From positions 147,211 through 211,210 of the forward strand of contig FN649739.1 in NCBI GenBank assembly GCA_000310025.1: a stretch of DNA of 64,000 bases, read 5' to 3'. Of the stretch, positions 37,079-48,156 are shown one piece after another; the first letter of the stretch is position 1, and each line of letters begins with the position of its first letter. The notes below the pieces were generated by a model, which worked only from the letters and a program-made list of their open reading frames with translations, made no database searches and had not been told where the DNA came from. This DNA is from Ectocarpus siliculosus. Taxonomy: Eukaryota; Sar; Phaeophyceae; Ectocarpales; Ectocarpaceae. Made by a program: the position numbers and the translations under genes.

Positions 37079-40000
37079 GGGAAAAACGATGAAGAATGAA
37101 CATATTTGCCGACTCCGACAAAAATAACAATGTTGAACAAAAAGGCGGTTCGTTCTACACTGTAGAAATGAGTACGATTCCAAAGTACGGCAGTGGAGCC
37201 CACGATACAACCTTGCTTGGTACAGCAGTAGCGGCGAGGTATCACCCAACCTCGCCGAAGGTATCTGGGTCTCCGCACACCCCTGTGCGAAGTCAACCAT
37301 ACCTGTGCGATAACCAATTAAAACCCTTAGAACCCGGGTTTTTTTCCGCACCCCCTGTCTGTCTGTACTGTGCCAACACCCCGGCCTGGGCGATGTAGCC
37401 GATCCGTGCCAAGACCCGCATTTTGACGGTAACCTCGGACTTACAAAAAAACTGGAACGTTACCAAGAATGAGACAACACGCAGTGAAAGGGTCCCCACC
37501 CCGTCACACGACATAACACTGAATGAAGTACATACAGACTGTAGAGGCCACCGTGTGAGAAAGTGTGTGTCGTTTGGATCGAGTCGTGGTGTGGAGGTCT
37601 GGATATGGAGATTCAGGAAAAGCACAGACACACGTACGACAAGTGGAAGGTTGTGTTGTACAACCTGGTGTTTTGGCAGAACGGTTAGAAAGATCAAAGG
37701 GGGCACCGTAGGTAAGAGATAATTGATAGATAGGTGAGTTCCCAACATTTTGTTGTTCGTGGTGTGTAAATCACAAACGCCACACCTCCCCACAGGGAGT
37801 TTTCTCTATGTCGTGCGCTCTACAATACGTGCAGAACACCCCCCGCCATGAGAATATCCCCCCCCAAAATCTGGCCGAAGCCTCAAACTTTGAGTAAGCC
37901 CTGGGGCATTTTAGTTTTATTCGTCGTGGTTGGACTATTTCCGAGGCATTACTCCCGGGATCTTCATCGTTTCATTCGCCTCCGCAGGGTGGCACTCCTC
38001 GTTCTGCAACAATGGCCCCTTCCACCCATAAATTTAGTGTGGGGGGTGTCCATCACGACATACATCCAAGCACCAACCACTAGCGACCTTCGGACACAAG
38101 AAACACATATACCCACACACAACCAGCAAATCACATCAGCCACAACTCCGGCGTATAGGCAAGCACCTCTACCCGGTGCTTTGCTGCAGCACACTGAGAA
38201 CAGGAACAACAATATACCAAGTAAAGACGCCAAGCGCAAAGGCTGCAAGCGCACATCGCAGGGGGGCATTTGTCTTCCACCTACTCCTTGAGCCTATTTT
38301 AGGGGACTGTGTTCAACATTCAACAAAAGAAAACTAACCTTGCACAGTTGTACAGCACCTTTCCATGAAAAGACAGCAAACAAAAATGAACTCCAAATGG
38401 AAGACCGCCTACCGAAACTTTCCCGCCGCCCTTGTCCGTGTAGCGACCAGTGGGTGCTTGTCGAAATGGCGCAACCCACGCCGACCCTCCCTCGTCCACC
38501 GCCTCTCTCTCGCTGACGACCCCCTTGGTCCCCACCTAGACGACAACCCCCCCCCCCCCCCCAACAGCACATACACAAGCACCTGTCGCCCTCCGCCGGC
38601 CCCGGCCCAGCCAAAGCTAAAGCTCCTCTCTCCCCTGCCCACGACCCCAAATCTACAGTCTCCTTGAGGCACCACGTCCACGCAAAATTCCCCGCCCGCC
38701 CGACGAAATTCTTCCCTAGCCCCCCTCTGGTTGGGACCAAGTTGTGTCCGGACGGTATCCACGCTGCTCGTCCAGCAGTATCGTCATCGTCATGCGCGTG
38801 TCGACTTCGCCGGACCCCGTTCGCTTGTCCATGCCAGTCTTCTTGATATTTAGTCGGTAACGTATCGTTGGATGTTCGCCTTAGGCATTAGATCACGAAA
38901 TTCGCAGGGGCAAGGCAACAGCACGGCAGATGGGTTTCCTGTCAGCTGACGCCATGTATCCAACTCACAACCCAGGGCCTTACGCACGACAGCGCATTGT
39001 CAAACATTTGTTTCGGAAAAAACATTGTCGCAACAACGAAATAAATACTCGCACGAGGCCCCACGGCGAGGTAAACAAGCTGGGGGAAGGGGTGGGTGAA
39101 GAGGGTTGGGGGGATGACGGCGTGCCTCGTTGCTGCTGTTTCTCTTCCGTTAGCGTCTCCGGAAGCACCCCTCATCCCACTTCATACCCTGTACCATACG
39201 TTACTTGGTACTGCACCGAATCCCCGACGGAAGCCCTGTGGCATTATTGACGTTTTTCGAAAGGCGGTTTCCGGAGGCACACGCCCGAATAGCCGATATC
39301 TGTTCAGTTTTAGGTGGGTCTAGGGTGGTGGTGTGAGGTGTCGGAAGGGAAGGATTGAAGCCCTTGCAGACAATACTAAATGCTCAACCTCTTTGGGTTT
39401 GTGACCCAGCCCGAAAGATAACCCAGGAGTCAAAGCAAACCGCACAGACCAGTTCCGAAGCATTGAGCACGAAAAACAAGTCCGGCTCTGCCCTGCTGTA
39501 CCTCAGTCAACCTGTTTCACTGCTGTAGAACCAGTGCTAAAACAGCGTTGCTAAAGAGGGGGGTTGTCTCAAGTTGGTAGTCTACTTCAAAATCCTCCCG
39601 ACAAAGTACGACAGGGTTTGCTGAAATACGCATTAACTTCATCCCTAGATTCTAACTCCACGTAAGCTCCGCCCCTACATAGTCGACTCAATGGTGGGCT
39701 ACAAGAATACGTCGTACACCAATAGCGGGTTTCGAATCTACCGTACATCGCCGTAAACGAACGGTTCTGTACTGCTGGTGCTGTGACCACGCCAATACAG
39801 ACCCAACACAACTGACCCTTTTGCTGCTAAATGCCGACAATTTCACGTCTTCGTCCACAACAACGCTTTGCACCTGTTGGTTCAAGAGGTATCACATCAG
39901 TGTAGAGGTAAAGCACATACCTGTACAGCAGCAGTAGATTCGCCAGCCACGTGCGTATAGAACGGTCCGTCGTTGGTGCCATGGGACACGAAGCTCAGCT

Positions 40001-40967
40001 CCTCCGCAACGCCAAACAGCACTGTGACATCGAAGGACGAAGCTCTCAGCAATATCCTCCCCAAGTCGGCAAAAGCGAACGAATCTTCGACAGCGTGCCA
40101 ACGCCGTTTTATGTTCCTGCACGTGAATTCGATGCAACAGCAGCCAGCCTGTTCGATGAGAAACAACAACCAATACAGGAGCGTAAAAGAACAAAGACAC
40201 AAAACAACTGATGGACAAATGCCGATGCCAAGTGGTACAGAGGTCGAGCCTCGGTAGAAGAGGCTGCCATTTGTAGCCAGCGTGACAACGGGAAGCGGAT
40301 GTTCAAAAGACACCCGCACGGATGTTGAATATGTACGGTACAACCGGAGCAGGTGTGTCAGTTCCCCACACAGCAGCACACAGCAGTTTACAGCAGCAGT
40401 ACCGGAAAAGAGCACAAAGAACAGCAGTAGTATAATAGCAGAGGGCCGGGAAACCCAAGCGGAAACGGGTTACTGGAGACAAACAGGGCATGTCCGTCTC
40501 CCTCCCTCTCTGCCCACTTGCCTGGTAGTAGTCGTCCTTGTGCTCCAGGGTATGTATGTGCCAGCTGCTCCATCATCAGTTGTTGAACGCGTACTCGTTC
40601 ATCGATGCGTACATCCATCCTCGAGAGTGTCGCCGCCTACAGATGTCCGCGAGGAAGCACGGAAGTGTGTGCTCTTCCCCATATAGGTGCCGCGGCTCGA
40701 AAAGAGCCTGCTGCTTCTTTCATCAACGAGCGTCGATATGTATGACCACCCCTGTGTTCAGCCCTGTGCTGTCGGGTGAGGTAGCTGCTGCGTGCACCTC
40801 GTCTGGAGCATCATCTCCTCTCGATCGAGAAAAAGCGCTGATACAGGAGTCACACCATGTTTTCTGCTGTCCACCATGACTCAGACAGTATCCAAGTTAG
40901 CTCTGCTGTTGCCTAGCCCTTGTGGTACGGCCTGTGGCGCCCTTGCCTGGGGTTGTGGACTGATGCT

Positions 40968-41130
40968 CCACAACTTTGGAAAGCTTCCAAATATTTGGAA
41001 CCAACTCGTTCCAAAGTTTCGGGCCCAGGTTCGTTCCAAATTTTTGGAAGAAATTTGGAGGAACGCCTCCGTACAAGTTCCAAATACTGTATTTGGAACT
41101 TTGGAACTTTGGAACCGGAATTTGGAATGA
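40968..41130. repeat. Dense TTTGGAA/TTCCAAA array
   Basis: Within 160 bp the heptamer TTTGGAA or its complement recurs about a dozen times in both orientations, separated by 3-15 nt. This gives many possible small hairpins. No coding or TIR structure was seen around it. Confidence 0.8.
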
Positions 41131-41285
41131 TTAAAATGACCCTTCAAGGCGGGGGGCGGTGGTCAAATTCGGAAGATCCACGGAGGGAAATAGTACATAA
41201 ACGATGACACGGTATCCACGGGTTACACGGAAGACGACCACGATGATAACTATACGACGACCTCCATACAACGCACACAACGTAC

Positions 41286-41535
41286 ATACCGTAAATAATT
41301 GTGCATGTTATCGCACCACCGGTGTTCGGCGTTTTCCTATAGCGTATTTCTCCACAACTACGTAGGAGGGTGCGAACACCAACTGTTTAACTGACTGATA
41401 CCTCTCCGGAAAGCCCTCGGCGAGAAATTTCCAAAACCACCCTTTTCGGAGGTGATACCTCCCTGGTTGTTGTGGAGAAATACGCTACAGAAAAACGCTG
41501 ACACGGGGGTGTGATAGCACGCACAATTACGGTAT
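41286..41535. mobile_element. Hairpin-type MITE, about 250 bp
   Basis: Left arm 41286-41358 and right arm 41469-41535 are imperfect inverted copies over about 67-73 bp. Inner ends are TAGCGTATTTCTCCACAAC and its complement. Outer ends are TACCGTAAATAATTGTGC and GCACAATTACGGTA. Outer TA dinucleotides could be the target duplication. The central 110 bp carries no ORF. Confidence 0.8.
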
Positions 41536-42770
41536 AACACCCACCACCCGCGTACCGATGTACTGCGGGAACAACACATTTTGCTTTTTTGTGGGGGACC
41601 AATGGGGGACCGGCGTGGGGGTTGAGGGAAAAAAAAAAATCTTTGAACGAAGAGTTCGTGGAACGTTCCCCTGGCCGTTAGCTGGTGTTGCCCACAGGAA
41701 ACCTCATCCACACCCCAACGCAGCACCGAGCCGGAGGCGTAAAGGATCTGTAGAGGCATGGGCACGTGCTTCCCAGCGGTTTGCATGGCAGCGCCCAGGT
41801 GCGCACAGCAGTGCTTTCATGTTTGTGTGGGGCAGACGGACGGTGTTGTACACAATGCCACAACGACGAGACTGCTGGCAGTTGTTCTTGTTTTTTGTAT
41901 ACGTGTGCTCTCCCACCATCTGGGTGCGGAACAACACCGTTCTACTGACGGTTTGGCATTGATCTCGCAAACGCCTCACACTTAGCCACACTTGATGGTC
42001 TTCGGGGTCGAGGGTCTAGCCAGGACCAAAGTTGGGTGCGCTGGGGTGCTCTTGGCCAGGAAGGGAGAGATTTGTGGTGCGTGATCCCCCGCACACACAC
42101 ACAGACGACGGGTTGTAGCCACGCATCGATTTCAAACCCAGCATATCAAGCTTCCTGCTAAAACACCGAAATGACACAACTGCAGGGCTGAATTCACGTA
42201 GTAGGAGTTCGTGCGAGACCAGTGCATACGTGGACATGGCTCGGGAATAGTACATGCGGAATTTACGTACGTCCGAACTCGTCTTACCTCTAACAACTGG
42301 ACTATTTGCTACGTAGTTGCGCCGCTTCCTGTGCCGCAGCCGCTAACACCTACTCAGAACATAACCCTGTGTGTGTGAGGGGGAGAGCGAGAGAGACGTG
42401 GGGAGAGCATGAGAACGATGGATACACTTGCCGTGATACCCTCTGAAGCATCCCCGGTCCATGATGCAGACTAGTGCTGTAGGCCCCCGCACGAACGCCC
42501 GAAAGCTGCCGAACGTCGATTTTACTCATCCGGTGAGCTTGGGCGTTGTACAACCAGAACCCCAAATACGTGTTGCCGATGCGTACCGAGCGCAAAAGAA
42601 TCATGGTATTGCTTCGCACCTCGTGCTGAGCGGGAGGGATGGACTCTTTTATCATTGTGCAGCAATACATACTCGCACCACACCTACCTTCGGTATTGGA
42701 CACAAGATGACACAACCACGTAGGACAACATCCCTCCGCACACGAAATGCAACACCCTGTCCTAATGGGC

Positions 42771-43093
42771 TGGTCGCCCTGGTGGTCTAGTTGGTATCCT
42801 CGGAACCTTCTAGAGGTCAGGACAGGGGTTCGAATCCCGGCGGAAGCGAGCTTTTCCTGCAAAGTGAGTTTTTTTCTCGCTTCCGCTCCTGGACTAATAG
42901 TGGATATAGCGCTGGTTCGTGTGTACACAGAGGGAAGAGGGTGCTGAACTCTTCTCGCATTAAAAATCGAAGGCAAAGTACCGCAGGAGGGGAGGGTGGA
43001 GAGGGGCTCTTCTGTGTGAACACGGGTTGGAGTAAACGGCACTAGTGCTGTGAGCGCTGATTTGAAGCGAAGACAAAAAAAAAAAAAAAAAAA
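42771..43093 (+). mobile_element. tRNA-derived SINE, copy 1
   Basis: A 323-bp element. The 5' part is tRNA-like with a good A box (TGGTCTAGTTGG, 42783-42794) and B box (GGTTCGAATCC, 42827-42837). An unrelated body follows, and it ends in an 18-nt poly-A tail. A second diverged copy in the same orientation lies at 55791-56139. RNA polymerase III transcription is expected from the boxes. No clear target-site duplication was seen. Confidence 0.85.
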
Positions 43094-43826
43094 CGTGGCA
43101 CCAGGTATGCTGTCTGTTTTCGTCCTATTCATTATGGACAATCCCCTCATTTTTCGTGGTGAGACGTGTACTACACGTATTTCAGTGTATGTGAGTACTA
43201 CACTCTTCAGTGTCGGTACTTCGGGTTACATATACTTCAGATATCACACACCACTTTTTGAGGTTATGACACTTGTAATCGCAGAGCCTTGGTCTTATCA
43301 CCCCAGTCACGACACAGCCGTGGTCCCTGGTGATGTACATACCTGGCACAAGATGGCCCAGCAAGGCGCATACACGACACACCCGAATTGGCGGCACTAC
43401 TGCGTAGAGTTAAATTCGACGCCTCTCGTTTTTTTATGGGATTTTACGTTTGGTGTCTCGCAGCCTCTCCCAAATAGTGGGGAGCCACCTTGGTCATCAC
43501 CTCGTGTGCCTCTCACAGACCATGGCTGCGGCGTATATTGGAGGGGAGTCTATAAACAAGTTGTACCATTTTGCCCGTGCGCTGTTGATACGGTCTTTAC
43601 TTGTAACCGGAGAAATGCTGCGCCATCTCGTCGAAAACGCAACCGTTCCCAAGTGCTTCAGGCGATTTTGTCCATCTCTTGTTTCTTGTGGACTCCTTCC
43701 ATCGAAGCCGCTTCAACACGGTTATTTCGTGTCGCCACATGTATGACACTTGCCCACTAATTTGACTGGTTTGTCTTAATTGTCTCTTGCCCCTCCGTCG
43801 CAAACACTCCTCCGCCTTCCCCCCAG

Positions 43827-46565
43827 GCGATGGTGCGCTTGTTTCATTTTTGCGTTTGCTCTCCTCGTCAGCCTCGCGCTTCTGCGGCCACCGGGAGCAA
43901 GCCCCAGCCCCAGCCTAAGGCTGGTGGAGGGCGTTGATTGGCAGAACGCCCCGCGGATTGACCTGGTGTGTCGAACGTATGGCGCGGCCATTCAAATATT
44001 TTGGCAAACTTTCATCCCGACCTACCTGGTGAGCTTAATGTTTAGGGAGAAGGGTCATCCAGAGTAGGGGAGTCTGTTCAACGTTCGTATATTAGCAGAG
44101 AAGAGCTCTGAGCTCGTATGTGTATGTGAGGGTATGGCTAAGGGTTAAGGGGGTAGCCTCTTGTATACACACTTGTCCGAGGATTTCACCCACAACATGA
44201 ACACCATCGCGATGCGACAAAAATACGTCGGGCCAGAACAGAAAGTACAAAATGCACATCATGAACGTTTCCTCCGAAAGACTCTGGTCCATCCATGGGC
44301 AACTAACAAGTCAAAAGTATCCTTTCTCACGATCAGATCGATTGAACGTAGGAAACAGACAGGAGAACCACCAATCAATCCGGGCCAAAAGACTTGGCTT
44401 CGTCTCACTGTATGCCCCAGCCCGTGCCTTGTTTTGATTGTGCATCCCCTTCTAGATACGGTCGGGCTGTGCGTGTCCTCGTTTAAGGACTTGAGAGGAG
44501 CAAGTAACCGCCGTCTCCTCCACGAGCGCTTCGATTGCGGTGGTCCATCCTGTGAAAGATGAACGTGTTGACGCACCGGTTCATCTTGCCTTACATTTTG
44601 TCCTCCATACTGCCCTCCGAAAAACCGCATGCTGTATGCACGGTGTAATTGGAAGACACCAGGGAATTTCATCACAGCCGGCGAGGACATACGACGACGT
44701 TGTTTTATTGATCTAGGCCCTCTCCAACCGCCGCAATTGTTTTTGTCCCACGCTGGTGGCGACCTCAGATGTTTTGGCCGATCTCGTCATGGAAGTCCAG
44801 CGGCCTCGTTGTCATTCTGGACGGTGATAGCGCTTTCGACCATAGGATCGGGACGCTCCTTCAGAATATAAACTTGCCGTCCAAGGTGCAAGTGAAATAC
44901 GAGACTCCTGCCCCCCCCGGCACGCTCTGCAACAACTGGCGGAGCGAAGGTTACGCCAGACAGCAATACTCAAACTTCTATGCTGACTTGTACACGGATG
45001 CGGATTATATGGGAATTATCGACACCGACGCCGCTTTCATTTCGCCAGGTGAGTTGAAAATAAATGATCTTGGCATGAGTGGTTGTAACTCAAGCTGTAG
45101 CTCATGACATCCCTCTCTCTCCGTTATTGTAAGCAATATTTGATGAATTCTCAACACGAGCGCAAGTGTTAGATTTCAAATGCCGACATGTTCCAGGTTT
45201 GGTATATATTTTCAAGGTTGCTGGCGGGTTAGAAATTTTGTATGGAAACGCTGACGGCTGCTCTCGAGCCGTTGTCGAGGCGTAGATTGATGAGCACGAG
45301 TATCACCATTTTTTGCTTTTGACCGCCGCTAATTCCTGGGCAGAATATGTTGAAAACCCTTACTGACAACTGAACACTAACAAAAACGCTGCTCACACGC
45401 AATGTCTTGCCGTGCGTCCATCTCATCCCTGCCCGACTCGCGCCCAACCGTTGGTACACCGTTCGCTCTATCGGCGCTGCCATCAGTGGTTCCGTCTGAT
45501 CTCTTCGACGAGGGAAAGCCAATCCTACGGGGCATGAACATTATCACTCAATGGCAAAGTGAGACCAGCAGGAAAGCCACCGGGGGCTTCCCGTACGTGG
45601 GCAGGTTCATGACGAGAATCGCGTTCCCCATCATCATTAAGTCTGAGCACTTCTCCCAGATGAGGCAGGTCATCGCGGAGAACCTGGGCGCCGAGACGTT
45701 TGAAGAGGCGTTCAAAGTGATCTGTTCGGCGGGAAAGGAGAGCTATTCCCAGTTCGAAATTATGATCAACTACCTTTGGTATTACCATCACGATGAGTAC
45801 TCGTGGCACATTGCGGACCGCGACAACGGCGACTTCCACGGACTCAACCTGCAAGGGTGGGTGGGTGTTTCGCCTCGCCGTTGTTTTTCACTAGAAATTT
45901 GGTGACTACCACTGTGCCTGCCACTTTTTTTTCCCTCTGACTTCCGCTATATTTGACTTCCGTTGGCAGAAAATCCCGATCATGAACACCCAGCGGGTTT
46001 TTGCGCTGTACGCCTGTATGCACTCTTAGTCGCACATTCCGCCTGAATTGATGGAATTGGTTAGTCCCAAGCAGCAGTAGTACGTAACTTCCAAAGCCAA
46101 GTGATCTGATGCACACATGTTTTTCCGATCACATGAATGCGCTCTTGCACATATGTACTTGGAAGTATCACATGAAATGAGACACAAACGCCGACCTTCC
46201 CACCACGGCTGTTGCACCCTTGCTGTCGCTCTAGCCGTGCGAGGGCCTCCGATGATGGCAGTGTCGTGGCCGCGAACGTTCCGGCTATCTTTGTCATGAA
46301 GCACCTGGACGATAAAGACGTCTTCACCTTGAACGACGACATGTACGAGAACGTGTGCCTCGGCAGCAACAACGAGGCGGGGAACTGCCAAAGGCGGCCG
46401 CCGGCCCAGAATGACGGCCACGCACAAACCCTCAAGTGGTCTGTCGGGAGCACCACGTGGGGTGACACGTACAAGGATCACTCTCGTCGAGTCTCGCGGG
46501 CAGGGTCGGCGTTCCAGTGGCGAGGGGAAGAAGATGAAGATTGGGTTCATGTGGGCGGCCAGTGA
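43827..46565 (+). CDS. Type II membrane glycosyltransferase-like protein (5' exon unresolved)
   Basis: Exons 43827-44028, 44769-45048, 45487-45860, 45970-46028, 46235-46565 join in phase, giving 414 aa after a missing first exon (entry phase 2). A hydrophobic anchor (CFIFAFALLVSLALL) near the N-terminus suggests a type II Golgi protein. IDLVCRTYGAAIQIFWQTFI, then LVVILDGDSAFDHRIG and MGIIDTDAAF (a DxD-type metal and sugar-nucleotide motif) follow. NYLWYYHHDEYSW lies later. This order matches the DUF6492-type glycosyltransferase-like family. Substrate is unknown; cell-wall or glycoprotein glycans are possible. The fourth exon's donor (TTA|GTCGCA) is weak and chosen for phase. No in-frame ATG exists in the first listed exon, so an upstream exon must supply it. 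Confidence 0.8.
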
Positions 46566-48156
46566 TCACCGCTGCCGTACCATTTGAAGACTGACTGTTT
46601 ACTGTAAATGTGAATGTGGGATCGGCTGCGATGATGCCGACGTTTGAAGCGCAGTCGTGGGTGAGGAGCTTGTGTGGTACCTTCGGAACGTGCAGAGCAA
46701 CCTAGGGATACTTGGGATCCTGGGATCGGCAAGGGGCAATGCCCGAAGTGTTTTTTAGCCTGTTTTGTGTACGAAATCTGAACAGCAGTACAGTAGGAAT
46801 CCACCTCTACGAGTCTGTGGACTAAACTAAAGCCTGGGTAGATCCGGGATGTATATTTAGTGCTCCCTACGGCCCTGTGTTTTCAATCATTGTGCATTTG
46901 GCCGTACATAAGCGATTGTTTGTCTTCTATTCGTGTCGCGGCGTCAGACCGTAACACGATCGTAAATGTGTTAAGTATTGTAGTTCGAACGCGGTCGATT
47001 GAGGTGGTATTCTTTGGCAGCCTTTAGCCTTTAGCGATTCTTCCGCAGTATTTGTCATGATGGCGGTTTTCAGGGTGGTTCATGGATGTACGTAGTCTAC
47101 CGTTGTAATTTTCCAACGTGTAGTTGGTGTTGGTCCAAATTGACAAATATTACTTCTCAGCCTCGGAACCCAAGAACCAAGAACCGGCAGAAATACGGAC
47201 ATGGAATTATCTGTATATACGCGAGAGGAAGGTGGGATCTCTCACGTTTGGTTGCGTTTGATTGAGTAGTTGGACACGGGCCCACAGCTAGTTCCGCACG
47301 GAAACCAACCCCGTTTTGGGTGCACTGTAGGCATATTGTAGCTTGCGTCAATTATTTGTAGCTAAAACATTAATGAGGTGGGTGGTGATCAGTAGAAGAA
47401 GCAGGTACGTACGTCATACACTATTCTAGTTCGGACCCATCGCGTGGCGTCAACGGAATCAAACGATCGCGTTTGAATGTGCATGAACAACATGCAACGA
47501 CAGGGAAGGGGCCGTTTTATTTCCGACAGTATTGCAGATATAGACTACTGCAAGAAATCGATGGTAGTACCCCACCGCTCATTAGATAGTACCCCGCCCC
47601 ACTCTAGGTGATAATACCCACTTTATTTATGCTATTAATATCGAGTACGTCTAATTCGGGAATTCAAAATTGGACAAAACCTTCCCATCATGAAATGGAA
47701 CATGGCAACGAGTGAGCACGGAAATGAACTACGAAGAATGAATGATTAGAATACAGCTGTTAGTTAGTTGTCGTGCGCTGGAGGCTGGGCCATCATTGGG
47801 CGAAGGCGACCGTCTCGGTCAAGTATTGTCTTCGTATTTTCCGTCCAGCACTACTCAATGGACGATATCAAGATTTATTTCCCACAACACATCGGGCAGC
47901 TGGTTTAGGTTGTGACGCCAACGGCCATAAACATGTAATAAGTATGGCATCATGAGTGTGTCGGGGGGGGCGGGGGGAGGCAGTCTCCTCTCGGCACTCG
48001 GCACACTTCACCTTGAACCTGCGGAGCCCCCACGTCCATTCTGCGGAGCCCCGTAGCTGACTTCTCCTCCGGGTTGCAACTATCCTATCCCTGTGTACAG
48101 TAGTCAACACTGAATTGCCCACTGTCTGCTGCAGCAGTCGCATTTCTCGCAGAACG
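46566..48156. other. Intergenic, no gene seen
   Basis: Low-coding-potential sequence between the glycosyltransferase-like gene and URC4, both on the plus strand. It presumably contains the 3' UTR of the first and the promoter of the second. A short G run lies at about 47965-47977. Confidence 0.5.

Larger units (their letters stand above)
34821..43826. other. Gene-poor, repeat-rich interval
   Basis: No coding exons that I could support. It holds a GACAGA-rich simple repeat (34985-35050), repeat R copy 2, two inverted-repeat elements, a TTCCAAA array, a poly-C run at 38550 and a SINE. The first exon of the glycosyltransferase-like gene should lie near its right end. Confidence 0.6.

Noticed and set aside
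39897..40415. 172-codon minus-strand Cys/Leu-rich ORF
   Set aside because: No ordered hydrophobic pattern, no splice links, and two overlapping frames of similar texture.
42350..43150. 266-codon minus-strand ORF
   Set aside because: Most of it is the complement of the SINE; its similarity to the 55.6-56.2 kb frame is explained by the second SINE copy.
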